A stretch of DNA of 64,000 nucleotides, from NCBI GenBank assembly GCA_024399965.1, contig JAKSNJ010000008.1, forward strand, positions 1-64,000, read 5' to 3'. The notes under the pieces are model-generated. The model did not search any database, was not told the DNA's origin, and saw nothing but the letters and a program-made list of their open reading frames with translations. Source of the DNA: Paludibacteraceae bacterium (GTDB taxonomy: Bacteria > Bacteroidota > Bacteroidia > Bacteroidales > Paludibacteraceae). The position numbers were made by a program, and so were the translations under genes. Positions 34,105 to 45,568 of this stretch are shown here, one piece after another. How positions within the stretch are numbered: the stretch's first letter is position 1; each line of letters begins with the position of its first letter.

Positions 34105-35265
34105 TTAGGGGTTAAAAGTTACCCCCCCCCATTGACTGGGGGATTCTCCCTTGATGTTCTTGAATTGACGGGAGAAAACATCTAAGCTGCGGAAGCCACT
34201 GGCGAGCGCCACTTCGCTCAAGGAGTGATGCACCGCAGTGTCCTCCATCAAGCGGCACGCGTACTCTATACGGAGCTTGGTGACAAGGGAATAGAAGGTC
34301 AATCCCTGCGAAGACAGGTACTTGTTGAGGTAGGTACGATTCGTGCCCAAGGCGTGTACCAAGTCATCACGCGTGAGATTGGGGTTAAGGAACGGTTTTT
34401 CCTGCTCACAATAGACCTTGAGTTGCTCGCCCAATTGCTCCAATATGGGGTCCAATTCCTCTGCATTTTCCGTCTGTTCATCGGAAGAAGTCGGCCATAT
34501 AATCAACTCCTGCTGGTCGGCTCTCCACGTGATATATATCACCATGAAAAACGTATATAGTTGCTCAAGAATCATCCAATACACATGGTGCGTTTCGACA
34601 AAGAACGGTACCGAATAAATAACAATGTCCAACAAGATAAGCAACGCCAAAAACCGCAACCACAAGACATCTCGACGGGAGACATCGGAGAAGTTCTGCT
34701 CCAATTCATGTCTAAACAGATGCGTATATTTATAAAAAAGGTAAAACATCGTTATTGCGAAGAAGAACCAATAGAAGTGTGTGATGGTCAGCATCAAGCC
34801 AGACACTTCCCAACCATTACCACCGGGTATCAATCCCTCAATCAGCGTGCAAGCCAATACCGCAGCAGGGAAAATGATTGACCACCAAATATGATACGGT
34901 TTAATCGGAGAAAAGTCCTGAAACACCGAGAACATAAACATACACACAACCGGCATAATAAACAGCGCCTCTATTTGTCCGATACAGTTTATGGCATCGG
35001 GGTGTTTGTGCCATATAATGTCCAAATAGATATCCTGACCATACCAACCCATAAAAGGCAACACAAACAAATACTCCACTCCCAACACCAAAACAAACCA
35101 TCCGGCACACCGACGCACCGTTTGGGCAGGGCGCATATTGCTGTCTTTAGAGAAAGCTGCTGTCTTGGAACAAAGCAAGTACAAACCTGCCGTCAGCATA
35201 CAACCCGTAATCAAACCATACATCAACCAATAGGTCAAAATAAGACCATTTGATAAATTTGCCAT
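34105..35265 (-). CDS. Membrane-bound AraC-family regulator
   Basis: A 386-residue protein with six or seven predicted membrane helices in the first 245 residues and a C-terminal AraC DNA-binding domain (about 285-383) with both HTH motifs: TRDDLVHALGTNRTYLNKYL and SLSEVALASGFRSLDVFSRQ, then FKNIKGESPSQW. Membrane AraC proteins of this kind are common in Bacteroidales. The final residues (WGGVTFNP) are encoded through a run of nine Gs (34122-34130), so single-base slippage would change only the last few residues or stop just after WGG. Target genes unknown. Confidence 0.9.
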   Translation of the reverse strand: MANLSNGLILTYWLMYGLITGCMLTAGLYLLCSKTAAFSKDSNMRPAQTVRRCAGWFVLVLGVEYLFVLPFMGWYGQDIYLDIIWHKHPDAINCIGQIEALFIMPVVCMFMFSVFQDFSPIKPYHIWWSIIFPAAVLACTLIEGLIPGGNGWEVSGLMLTITHFYWFFFAITMFYLFYKYTHLFRHELEQNFSDVSRRDVLWLRFLALLILLDIVIYSVPFFVETHHVYWMILEQLYTFFMVIYITWRADQQELIIWPTSSDEQTENAEELDPILEQLGEQLKVYCEQEKPFLNPNLTRDDLVHALGTNRTYLNKYLSSQGLTFYSLVTKLRIEYACRLMEDTAVHHSLSEVALASGFRSLDVFSRQFKNIKGESPSQWGGVTFNP

Positions 35266-35299
35266 AACTTACTATTTTTAAGATTTATCCTATTTTTAA

Positions 35300-35343
35300 C
35301 GTTTCGTTCACCGTTCGTCCACGTATCGTATATCGTTCGTAAT
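35300..35343. repeat. Four 11-bp periodic units upstream of the AraC gene
   Basis: cgtttcgttca, ccgttcgtcca, cgtatcgtata, tcgttcgtaat: TCG recurs every 11 bp in the first three junctions. It shares cgtatatcgttcgta with the array at 3770-3813; both are followed within about 30 bp by an aacttac motif. Confidence 0.6.
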
Positions 35344-35371
35344 TCTGTCACCCTGAGCCAACTTACGATTC

Positions 35372-37570
35372 TTAAGATTTTACTCTTTTATGCAAGAACA
35401 GCCCCGGGAGCAAAGTTTTAATACAACCGTCAATAACGGGACCGCAATAAAAGAGCGAGGGGTTTTGCCAAACATCGTTTTTCCACTGCACATAATAGGA
35501 CAGCGGCGCCCTATTCGATCGGGAGGGATTGCTCCGGTTTAAGATGGTTTTGCCGGCGCTATTGATTAAGCCACTCATGTTCTCCACGATGGCAAAAGGC
35601 GAATTGGTATCCTTGAAAGCCCGCACGGACAAGTTGTCGTACTGCATACAGAAAGTGCCGTTGGCAACGACCGAATTGCCCCGATAATCGGCATCTAATT
35701 GCGCCACATCGCACCCTATCTTCATACCCACAATGGGGTATAACAGACCGTCCAAGAAATGCAAATCCAACTGCTTGCTATGCAGGGTAAGATGCCAATC
35801 ACAGGCGGGGTTGACCGTCATGTCAAAGCGAGCATTGGCCTTGCCCTTCCCCACCTGACAACGCGCCAAGATATGAATGGTGGAGTTAGGAATTGCCGTG
35901 ACATTGTTGACCTGCACCGCAATCGGCCCCAAATCCAATTGCCCCACGCTCTGCTTGGTCATTGCCAAGTTGATGTGAGTGTGCGCAATAGACGCATTCA
36001 CACGCCGTATGACAAACGGATATGTCAAGTCAAGCAGGTAGGACTGAGGGAGATGATAGGGCTCGGGGGTATCATAACGCGAATCGCGGAAGACCGACAA
36101 GGACTCTATATCAGCATATAAGGTGTCCAAATAAAAACCATTCTCGAGCGAGAACGCCTCCTTGACTATATTTTTAGAGGACGTGCGCACAGAACGGACA
36201 ACCATGTCCACCCACGTGGAAGGGATATCTCCCATGCGATGTGCCAAATCCCAACGGTCAACGATATGGCGAATATGTGTCCTATTCATCGAGAAAAATC
36301 CGCCATCGTTATAGCGTATATCCGAGGTGGAAATTTGCACTAAACTATCGGGCGTGATAATGTCGGCATATCCCAAACGGAACTGATAAACCGAATCGTT
36401 GTAGTGGTAAGGGATTTCGTCAATCAAACTATAGCCCAAGCCATAAACCGCCAAGGACAAACTGTCGGCATGTACGCTAAAAGCCGTAGCCACCGACCGG
36501 ACGTCCACAGAAGCATTGTGAATATGAAGGGTATCGACATCCAAACCCGTAATGAACTGCAGGGTGGCTTCCATGTTTGCCTGTTGCAGTTTTTGATTGA
36601 TGCCCTGCACCTCCTGCCGTGTGGTGCGCTGAGTATGTGCGTCGGGTTCGTTTAACTCGTTGACGCACATACGGGCAAAGGCGTTATACAGGTGTATATT
36701 TTTGATTTCCATCAGTTTAAGCGTATTAAACTTCGCCACATCAAAGCCACCTACGCGAATCGAATCCACACCGGCAACGATGGGTTCCAGCAAGAGCGTG
36801 TCCAAATAGGTCTGCGCCTGCATATTCTTCACCTCAATCACCCCGTTGGGAGAAGCTTGTACCCGGTCCAACGTCAAAGTCAGGTGCGCATCGGGAATAT
36901 AACACCGCACATCACGGAAAAGGAAATGAAAGACGGAATCGTTGTAATGCGGCACTTCGTCACGGATATTGTACCCCAAATCATAGACACTCATCGTACA
37001 CTCCGGCACCAAGACATGCAGCGAATCATTGTATGCCAAGGCATCAACATACGCCCTGTCAATGGTGATACGCGTGATGAGTGCATCGTCCAAAAAGATA
37101 CGCGCTATCGTAAGGACTTGCTGCAGGCGTTCCTGCTGCTTCTGCCTCAGTTCCGACTCCAACAGCTGCCCCTTGTCCTTGGTGCGGTTGTGCTCAAAAC
37201 GAGAAGTAATCGTGGGGCGCTTGACGGTAAGCCCTTTCAAATGCAACTGGCGGCGAACCAACCAATCGTAGTAGTTAATACCGTCCAACGACACAATATC
37301 CACCTTCGCCTCGATGGCGTTGCGGGTGATGGTATCTGCAAAAGGAAGGGTATCGGAACAAAAATACACGTTTTCAATCCGTGCTTCGCCCGTGAAAACA
37401 GACAAATGCACATTGCCATAGCGAATACACACCGAATCGGCCGCAGCTATATTGGTGTCCAATTGCCTTTTAACCAACGTGGTAAACCACTGATTCAGGC
37501 ATATCAACACAAAGACGCCAACACAAATAACACAAACGACGGTAATGCCTATTTTAGTAATTTTTGCCAT
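35372..37570 (-). CDS. AsmA-like inner-membrane-anchored protein
   Basis: A 732-residue protein with one N-terminal membrane anchor (IGITVVCVICVGVFVLICLN) and a long periplasmic part of beta-strand repeats of the AsmA/DUF748 kind (VDIVSLDGINYYDWLVRRQL, LHLKGLTVKRPTI, IHNASVDVRSV). Such proteins are thought to bridge the periplasm and move phospholipid; here this is inference from fold. Two parallel copies of DSLxLAVYGLGYxLIDE and SVYDLGYNIRDEVPHYNDSV show internal duplication. Its promoter at 37594-37625 is strong; the gene stands alone. Confidence 0.8.
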   Translation of the reverse strand: MAKITKIGITVVCVICVGVFVLICLNQWFTTLVKRQLDTNIAAADSVCIRYGNVHLSVFTGEARIENVYFCSDTLPFADTITRNAIEAKVDIVSLDGINYYDWLVRRQLHLKGLTVKRPTITSRFEHNRTKDKGQLLESELRQKQQERLQQVLTIARIFLDDALITRITIDRAYVDALAYNDSLHVLVPECTMSVYDLGYNIRDEVPHYNDSVFHFLFRDVRCYIPDAHLTLTLDRVQASPNGVIEVKNMQAQTYLDTLLLEPIVAGVDSIRVGGFDVAKFNTLKLMEIKNIHLYNAFARMCVNELNEPDAHTQRTTRQEVQGINQKLQQANMEATLQFITGLDVDTLHIHNASVDVRSVATAFSVHADSLSLAVYGLGYSLIDEIPYHYNDSVYQFRLGYADIITPDSLVQISTSDIRYNDGGFFSMNRTHIRHIVDRWDLAHRMGDIPSTWVDMVVRSVRTSSKNIVKEAFSLENGFYLDTLYADIESLSVFRDSRYDTPEPYHLPQSYLLDLTYPFVIRRVNASIAHTHINLAMTKQSVGQLDLGPIAVQVNNVTAIPNSTIHILARCQVGKGKANARFDMTVNPACDWHLTLHSKQLDLHFLDGLLYPIVGMKIGCDVAQLDADYRGNSVVANGTFCMQYDNLSVRAFKDTNSPFAIVENMSGLINSAGKTILNRSNPSRSNRAPLSYYVQWKNDVWQNPSLFYCGPVIDGCIKTLLPGLFLHKRVKS

Positions 37571-37593
37571 TGGGTTTTCGGTTAATCACGCCA

Positions 37594-37625
37594 CAAAGGT
37601 ACACTTTTTTTATGATTTATGCAAA
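37594..37625 (-). promoter_or_regulatory. Promoter of the AsmA-like gene
   Basis: Minus strand TTTG (37625-37622), 20-nt gap, TACCTTTG (37601-37594). Confidence 0.8.
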
Positions 37626-37734
37626 TTTTTGACGAAAAATGTAGTGTTTTTAAGAATTGGGGACGGGGAGAGGAGAGATTTTAAAATCCAATTGAAAATC
37701 TCAGCCCCCATGTTTTTTTAATCACAATCGTCCA

Positions 37735-37809
37735 CATTGTGTCTCTTTTTGGCAAAAGGACGACATGTCGTCGGTGCCAAAAGAGCCCCCTAACGTGGAC
37801 GACACAATG
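37735..37809. other. Nested imperfect palindrome, 75 bp
   Basis: Three nested stems: cattgtgtc (37735-37743) with gacacaatg (37801-37809); ctctttttggca (37743-37754) with tgccaaaagag (37775-37785, one bulge); and the palindrome gacgacatgtcgtc (37759-37772). No coding frame. It lies between the start of the AsmA-like gene and the gyrB promoter, and could be a transcribed hairpin or a small mobile-element relic. Confidence 0.65.
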
Positions 37810-37937
37810 GAACAAAGAACACGATTCGTTGCTTTGTGAACTTCGTATCCTTATTAAACTATGCAACTATCGGACAAGCAGCATACTGCCAATAATATAT
37901 ATTTAGTAGGTAAAAAAACTACTTTTTGTCCGATTTA

Positions 37938-37969
37938 TTTGCATATTCCAAAATTTTGTTGTATCTTTG
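37938..37969 (+). promoter_or_regulatory. Promoter upstream of the gyrB leader
   Basis: TTTG at 37938-37941, 20-nt gap, TATCTTTG at 37962-37969. Transcription is expected from about 37973, about 340 nt before the gyrB ATG. Confidence 0.8.
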
Positions 37970-38062
37970 TACGATTTTATGCGTGTAGGCGCGCGCGGGG
38001 CGCGATATAATTTAGGTGAATCGGGGAGCGGAGGTGGCATATAGATAGTAAGTGGTAGGTAA

Positions 38063-38208
38063 TTGCTGTGCATTTGTGGCACTCGCAGTAATAGTTCCTC
38101 GGCGACTCCACGCAAGCAACCCCGCCCAAGCCCAGAGGGATGTACTGTCGCTACGGAACTACCACTGCTCATTTCCTCCACTACCGTCCGTCGGGCGGTG
38201 CACAGCAA
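38063..38208 (+). ncRNA. Candidate structured RNA (6S-like architecture) in the gyrB leader
   Basis: A rod-like fold can be drawn by eye: closing stem ttgctgtgca (38063-38072) with tgcacagcaa (38199-38208), 10 perfect pairs; a large central bubble whose 3' side holds a hairpin ccgtcc/gggcgg (38184-38198); then an upper stem gcagt/actgc (38085-38089, 38164-38168), a 2x2 loop, tagttcc/ggaacta (38092-38098, 38155-38161), a 3x3 loop, and gcgac/gtcgc (38102-38106, 38147-38151) closing a 40-nt apical region. A closing stem, open centre with a 3' side hairpin and a long upper stem is the layout of 6S RNA. It is transcribed from the promoter at 37938-37969. It may be a free RNA or part of the gyrB 5' UTR. 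Confidence 0.6.
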
Positions 38209-38218
38209 AGTTGACTGA

Positions 38219-40297
<2,079 letters not shown>

Positions 40298-40414
40298 TTT
40301 CGTTTGTTAAGGTCATCTTTTGTTTTTCGTTTCAGTTACAATGAACCACATTGCTCCTTCAACAAAAAATCAAAATCTGTCTCTTAACAATTCAAAATTA
40401 AATAAATAAAAACT

Positions 40415-40951
40415 ATGAATATCGCAGTATATTGTTCGGCAAAAGACACCATCCCAGAGGAATATAAACAACTGGGAGACGAGTTGGGTCAGTGGCTGGC
40501 GACGCAAGGTCATAATTTAGTTTATGGCGGAGCGACGGGCGGACTGATGACTCGCGTGAGTATGTCGTACAAACAAACCCGCTGCAGCGAACAGGAGTTA
40601 ATCGGTGTGGTTCCAAGCCGCATCATCGCTTCCGGCCGCAAAGCAGACCACTGCGACCGAATAGAAGAAGTGAACAACATGGCCGAGCGTAAACAGCGTA
40701 TGCGCGAGATAGCAGACTGCTTTATTGTTCTTCCGGGCAGTTATGGTACCTTAGATGAGTTGTTTGACGTGGTTGCCAGCGGAACGGTGGGTGAGCACAA
40801 AAAGCCCGTTTACATCGTTAATTACAACGGTTTCTACGACGGATTGAAGACCACAACAGCACACATGCGTGCCCTGCACTTCATTCCACAAGAAGAGGCA
40901 TACAAACCAATTTATGTAGAGTCGTTGGCTGAACTATATCACTATTTTTAA
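40415..40951 (+). CDS. LOG-family protein (cytokinin riboside phosphoribohydrolase-like)
   Basis: A 178-residue Rossmann-fold protein of the LOG (Lonely Guy) family, annotated as TIGR00730 in bacteria. The phosphate-binding loop is seen in VYGGATGGLMTRV near residue 40, and PGSYGTLDELFDV near 107 is the PGGxGTxxE motif with S for the second G. The family hydrolyses nucleoside monophosphates to free base and ribose 5-phosphate; in bacteria the physiological base is usually adenine. No operon partner is clear: it follows gyrB by 117 bp and precedes the GH16-fold gene by 26 bp. Confidence 0.88.
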   Translation: MNIAVYCSAKDTIPEEYKQLGDELGQWLATQGHNLVYGGATGGLMTRVSMSYKQTRCSEQELIGVVPSRIIASGRKADHCDRIEEVNNMAERKQRMREIADCFIVLPGSYGTLDELFDVVASGTVGEHKKPVYIVNYNGFYDGLKTTTAHMRALHFIPQEEAYKPIYVESLAELYHYF

Positions 40952-40977
40952 GGTATAAAAAAATTAAATTTAACAAT

Positions 40978-42171
40978 ATGGATCTATTCTTTTTAAGAGC
41001 GCTTGTGCGCGGTAAGTTGGCAACCACGGCTAAATTTGAGGAAACCCTCAATCAAGTCGCCATCAATGCAACACGGTATCGTCAAGTAGAAAAAAGTGAC
41101 GAATTGAAAGAATTCAAAGAATTGGAAAAGAAGGTTACAGCTGCCGATTTCCAAATCAAGAAAAAAGAGATCAAGGGAGCAGTTTACAAAAATTCTGCAG
41201 AGGCCAAGGCCTTAGCCGAATTTGCCAAGCTGTGTAAAGACAAGTATGTGCGCGCTTACCTGCGCGAAGGCAAAGAGCCCGAGCGTCCAACCGTAGAACG
41301 CTATTTGGCCCTGAAGGCCCAAATCGAGTCTGCCGATTTCCAAAAACGGAACGAGTTCTGGAAAGACCCTCACCGCTGGGAGAACAGCGAAGACGGCAAA
41401 ATGGAGGCACGCTACGAAGAACTGAAGAAAGATGATAACATTGTCTTCTTCTACAAGACAGATGTAAAGAACGTTGAACGCTGGGAGCAATTTGACCTCG
41501 CCTTTAACGACGACTTTGAGTGGGTGAACGTGAAGAACTCGCCTTGGAAGCCCGGCTTCATCTACCCGAACGAGACATTTATCAATGACCACTCCTACGG
41601 CAACGAAGTACAGGCCTACTGTGGTGGTCGCAACGTAGATACCAACAACAGTATCCTCACTATTCGCACGAAGAAAGAGCCGTGTGAAGGCCGTGCATGG
41701 GAAGCAGGTAAGGGCATGTATATGAAGCAGTTCAGTTACTCATCCGATGCACTATACACAGACGCTGTGGAGGTGTCAGAAGGTAGCGTGGTACAAGTCA
41801 AATGCCGCTGCCGCGGACTGCTGAACCACGGTGTATATCTGCGTAGCCGCAACCACATTCCTTTCATCTCGGTATTTGACTACACCGGTCTGAAACTCTA
41901 CTGCGGTGTGAAAGACAGTTTGAAGAACGATAAGAACATGAAGTTGCTGGACGGTCTGCAACCCATCGTGTACACCATCTTCACGCTGTCGTGGCAGAAA
42001 GACGAGATTGTATGGTTCGTCAATAACCTTGAGGTATGCCACATGAAGAACCTGATTCCTGCCGGCGAAAAACTATACCTGCACCTGTATTCCTTCCAGT
42101 TTGAGAACACTCGCGTAAGCGAAGGCGAACTGAACGTGGATTGGATACGTGTTTATAATGTGAAAAAATAA
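40978..42171 (+). CDS. GH16/LamG-fold protein with basic coiled-coil N-terminus
   Basis: A 397-residue protein without a signal peptide. Residues 1-145 are charged and helical (EKKVTAADFQIKKKEIKG, two copies of an xADFQK-type repeat), followed by a concanavalin-like sandwich of the glycoside hydrolase 16 kind (about 150-397; SILTIRTKKEPCEGRAWE, GVYLRSRNHIPFISVFDYTG, LNVDWIRVYNV). The GH16 catalytic ExDxxE is not visible, so it may bind rather than cut glycans. The lack of an export signal is odd for this fold. Gene neighbours give no clue. Confidence 0.65.
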   Translation: MDLFFLRALVRGKLATTAKFEETLNQVAINATRYRQVEKSDELKEFKELEKKVTAADFQIKKKEIKGAVYKNSAEAKALAEFAKLCKDKYVRAYLREGKEPERPTVERYLALKAQIESADFQKRNEFWKDPHRWENSEDGKMEARYEELKKDDNIVFFYKTDVKNVERWEQFDLAFNDDFEWVNVKNSPWKPGFIYPNETFINDHSYGNEVQAYCGGRNVDTNNSILTIRTKKEPCEGRAWEAGKGMYMKQFSYSSDALYTDAVEVSEGSVVQVKCRCRGLLNHGVYLRSRNHIPFISVFDYTGLKLYCGVKDSLKNDKNMKLLDGLQPIVYTIFTLSWQKDEIVWFVNNLEVCHMKNLIPAGEKLYLHLYSFQFENTRVSEGELNVDWIRVYNVKK

Positions 42172-42177
42172 GCCGAT

Positions 42178-42960
42178 ATGTTCCTGATAGCCGGGCCTTG
42201 TGCCATAGAAAACAGAGATACCGTTATGCAGACCGCCGAGACACTACAAACCGTGTGCTCGGAGTTAGGTATACGCTTGTATTTCAAATCTTCGTACGAT
42301 AAAGCCAACCGCACCTCCTTAAGCCAGCGAGGTGTCGGTATGGAAGAAGGACTGAAGATCTTGGCAGAGGTAAAACAGACCTTCGGTTTGCCCATCTTAA
42401 CCGATGTGCATGAGAGTTGGCAATGCGCCCCCGTGGCAGAAGTGGCCGATGTGCTACAAATACCTGCCTTTCTGAGCCGTCAAACGGACTTGCTGCAAGC
42501 CGCAGCCAAGACAGGACGCATCGTGAACATCAAGAAAGGTCAGTTTATGGCACCATGGGACATGAAAGGAGCGATTGAGAAGATAGACCGCTTCGCTGAA
42601 GGAATAAGGAGTAAGGACTCTATTTGGTTGACGGAACGCGGCAGCAGTTTCGGTTACGGACGACTGGTGGTAGATATGACCAGCTTGGTAGAAATGCGCC
42701 AATTCGGGTGTCCTGTAGTCTTTGACGCCACACATAGTGTACAGCAACCCTCAACGCAAGCCGGTGTGACCGGTGGCAATCGGGACATGGTACCTTATCT
42801 GCTGCGTGCGGCCTTGGCGGTAGGCGTAGATGGAGTGTTCCTCGAAGCACACCCCCACCCCGAACAAGCCATATCCGATGCTGCTAACCAAGTGCGCCTA
42901 AACGATATTCGTTCTATTTTGATACAAGCACAACAATATGACATACTCAGAACGCGCTAA
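42178..42960 (+). CDS. kdsA: 3-deoxy-8-phosphooctulonate (KDO-8-P) synthase
   Basis: Joins phosphoenolpyruvate to arabinose 5-phosphate to make KDO-8-P for lipopolysaccharide. At 260 residues it is normal length: IAGPCAIENRD at the start, FKSSYDKANRTS (PEP loop), GQFMAPWDM, LTERGSSFGYG, DATHSVQQPS and EAHPHPEQA. All are family signatures. It overlaps kdsD by 23 bp, so the two enzymes that use and make arabinose 5-phosphate are coupled. Confidence 0.97.
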   Translation: MFLIAGPCAIENRDTVMQTAETLQTVCSELGIRLYFKSSYDKANRTSLSQRGVGMEEGLKILAEVKQTFGLPILTDVHESWQCAPVAEVADVLQIPAFLSRQTDLLQAAAKTGRIVNIKKGQFMAPWDMKGAIEKIDRFAEGIRSKDSIWLTERGSSFGYGRLVVDMTSLVEMRQFGCPVVFDATHSVQQPSTQAGVTGGNRDMVPYLLRAALAVGVDGVFLEAHPHPEQAISDAANQVRLNDIRSILIQAQQYDILRTR

Positions 42961-43888
42961 AGCGATTTTTGAAGAAGAGATACAAGAATTTGAGCGGCTT
43001 AAACAAACCCTTGACAGCCACTTTGACCACGTGGTGGACCTCATCTACACCTGCAAAGGAAAACTGGTGGTAATGGGTATCGGAAAAACCGGCATCATCG
43101 GACATAAGATGGCGTCATCAATGGCCTCAACAGGCACATCTGCCATCTTTGTGAATGCCGCCGAAGCAGTACATGGCGACCTTGGAATGATTAACCAAGA
43201 GGACGTGATACTGCTGGTAAGCAATAGCGGTTCCACCAACGAAATACTGAATGTGATTGGCCCCCTCCGCAAGATAGGTTGCACCCTAATCGCCATGACC
43301 GGCGACAAACAATCACCGTTGGCAAAGAGTTGTGACGAGGTATTACTCGTACATATTGAAAAAGAGGCCTGCCCATTGGGACTGGCTCCCACGACAAGCA
43401 CGACAGCAGCCCTATTGATGGGCGACGCGCTGATGGTTTGTCTGATGGAGAAAAGACAATTCCAAGCAGAGAACTTCGCCGTTTACCACCCGGGAGGGGC
43501 CTTGGGACGCAAACTATTGGGGCGTGTTAAGAACTGCATGACCACTAACGTACCGAAAGTGCAAATTGACACACCTTTCCGTGAATTGGTGCGCGAAATG
43601 AGCGATAAACACCTCGGCATTACGATGGTGTACGAAGGGGCAACATGTATAGGTATCATCACCGATGGCGACCTGCGACGCGCTATCGAGAAATACAACG
43701 ACCTACATATCACAGCACGCGATATTATGACCCCGTCCTATAAAAAAATATGCCAAGACGCCCTCCTGACAGACGCGCTGGCGATAATGGACAAGTACAA
43801 TATCACCACTCTGGCCGTAACGGAACAAAACAACACCGAAGACATCATCGGCATTCTATCCATTCACCATATTATTGACTTTGCGTAA
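42938..43888 (+). CDS. kdsD: Arabinose-5-phosphate isomerase
   Basis: Converts ribulose 5-phosphate to arabinose 5-phosphate for KDO synthesis. The 316-residue protein has an N-terminal SIS domain (GKTGIIGHKMASSMASTGTS, SNSGSTNEI, about 35-165) and two CBS domains (about 200-316). HPGGALGRKLLGRV is the linker typical of KdsD. Directly coupled to kdsA, which confirms the assignment. Confidence 0.96.
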   Translation: MTYSERAKAIFEEEIQEFERLKQTLDSHFDHVVDLIYTCKGKLVVMGIGKTGIIGHKMASSMASTGTSAIFVNAAEAVHGDLGMINQEDVILLVSNSGSTNEILNVIGPLRKIGCTLIAMTGDKQSPLAKSCDEVLLVHIEKEACPLGLAPTTSTTAALLMGDALMVCLMEKRQFQAENFAVYHPGGALGRKLLGRVKNCMTTNVPKVQIDTPFRELVREMSDKHLGITMVYEGATCIGIITDGDLRRAIEKYNDLHITARDIMTPSYKKICQDALLTDALAIMDKYNITTLAVTEQNNTEDIIGILSIHHIIDFA

Positions 43889-45564
43889 TGACAAACACCA
43901 TCCGTATTTATTGCAAGAACGACCACGCATATCATGACATTCCCTGTGGTATGTCGCTGTTGGAACTGTCTGACTACTTGGGTATTAAACTCAAGCACCG
44001 CATCGTGGCAGCTCGAGTCAATTATAAGTTGCAAAACCTCAATTTCCTCATCTACAAGCCCAAAGACATTGAGTTTTTAGACATCTCGTCGTCCGGCGGT
44101 ATGCGTTGTTATGTGCGCACGCTGTCACTCGTTCTCGCATGTGCCATCAAGGAGCTGAACGCCGACTACGATTTGCGGATTGAACACCCTATTTCCAAAG
44201 GATACTTCTGCACGGTACGCGACAAAAAAGGCGAACATATCGCAATCGATAAGCAGTTTATCGGCTCCATTAAAGAACGTATGTTGCAAATCATTGCTGA
44301 AAACCGTACCATCGAAACCGAGGAGAAACAAACCAAGGAGGTCATTCGCATCTTTAAGGATAGACACGAGGGAGAAACTACATTGTTTGAGACCTTAGGT
44401 AATCCCTACTGCCGCTACTATCGAATGGGAGACTATATCGACTATTACACCGGCGCACTGATGCCTTCAAGCGGATACCTGAACATCTTTGAATTAGAAC
44501 CCTATTACAACGATATGCTGCTGCGGATTCCATGCCGGACTGACCCCGTTCGTTTGGAAGAAAAGATTCCGCAAGACAAAATGTTCAACATCTTCCGCGA
44601 GTTCAAGCAGTGGAATAAACTGATTCACATCCTCAACGTAGGCGAATTTAACAAGGCCTGCAAGGACAATCGCTCGTTTGAAATGATTAAGATAGGTGAG
44701 GCATTGCACGAGAAAAAAGTGGCACAAATAGCCGACCAAATCGCCACACGAGAACATCGTCCCAAGTTTGTGCTGATTTCCGGACCAAGTTCATCGGGTA
44801 AGACCACCTTCTCTATGCGTCTGCGTATCCAACTGATGGTGAACGGAATACAACCGATTGTTATCAGTATGGACAACTATTTCGTCAATCGTGAAGACAC
44901 GCCCAAAGACGAAAACGGCGAATGGGATTTCGAGCATTTACACGCATTGGATTTGGACCTTTTCCAACAGCAAATGAGCGACCTGATGAACGGTAAAGAG
45001 ATTGATATGCCTTTCTACAACTTTGAAACAGGTAAGCGCGAGTGGCGAGACGATAAACTACAACTGCAACCCGACCAAATCTGCATCATCGAAGGTCTGC
45101 ATGCCCTCAATCCCGAATTGATGAAGAGCATTCCCGCTGACGAAACATTCAAGATATTTGTCAATGCCCTCACCACCGTCAATTTGGACAACCATAACTG
45201 GATTCCCACAGCCGATGTACGCTTGATACGCCGTATCATTCGTGACCACCTCTACCGTGGCTATTCGGCCAAAGAGACAATCGCCCGTTGCGACAGCGTA
45301 CGCCGTGGCGAGGAACGGTGGATTTATCCTTATCAGGAAGAAGCAGACGCTATGTTCAATTCGGCACTATTATTTGAACTGGCAGTGCTCAAACATCACG
45401 CAGAACCTATCTTGGCAGCCGTTCCTAAATACGTGGACGAATACACAGACGCCCATCGCTTGCTGAAAGAATTAAGTTACTTTGAACCTGTACCGGAGAA
45501 AGAAATTCCGCCTACCAGCTTCTTGCGCGAATTTGTGGGTGGCAGTTCGTTCCAATACTCATAA
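43888..45564 (+). CDS. Nucleoside (uridine-type) kinase with N-terminal TGS-like region
   Basis: A 558-residue protein. The N-terminal part (about 1-60) looks like a ubiquitin/TGS-like domain, then a middle tRNA-synthetase-like region with conserved His/Cys, then a P-loop kinase: GPSSSGKTT near 298, SMDNYF, and a lid with RIIRDHLYRG. The C-terminal half resembles uridine kinase/phosphoribulokinase; the fusion is widespread in Bacteroidales and Firmicutes and its substrate is not known. Start ATG overlaps the kdsD stop by one base (TAATG). Confidence 0.88.
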   Translation: MTNTIRIYCKNDHAYHDIPCGMSLLELSDYLGIKLKHRIVAARVNYKLQNLNFLIYKPKDIEFLDISSSGGMRCYVRTLSLVLACAIKELNADYDLRIEHPISKGYFCTVRDKKGEHIAIDKQFIGSIKERMLQIIAENRTIETEEKQTKEVIRIFKDRHEGETTLFETLGNPYCRYYRMGDYIDYYTGALMPSSGYLNIFELEPYYNDMLLRIPCRTDPVRLEEKIPQDKMFNIFREFKQWNKLIHILNVGEFNKACKDNRSFEMIKIGEALHEKKVAQIADQIATREHRPKFVLISGPSSSGKTTFSMRLRIQLMVNGIQPIVISMDNYFVNREDTPKDENGEWDFEHLHALDLDLFQQQMSDLMNGKEIDMPFYNFETGKREWRDDKLQLQPDQICIIEGLHALNPELMKSIPADETFKIFVNALTTVNLDNHNWIPTADVRLIRRIIRDHLYRGYSAKETIARCDSVRRGEERWIYPYQEEADAMFNSALLFELAVLKHHAEPILAAVPKYVDEYTDAHRLLKELSYFEPVPEKEIPPTSFLREFVGGSSFQYS

Positions 45565-45568
45565 AACC

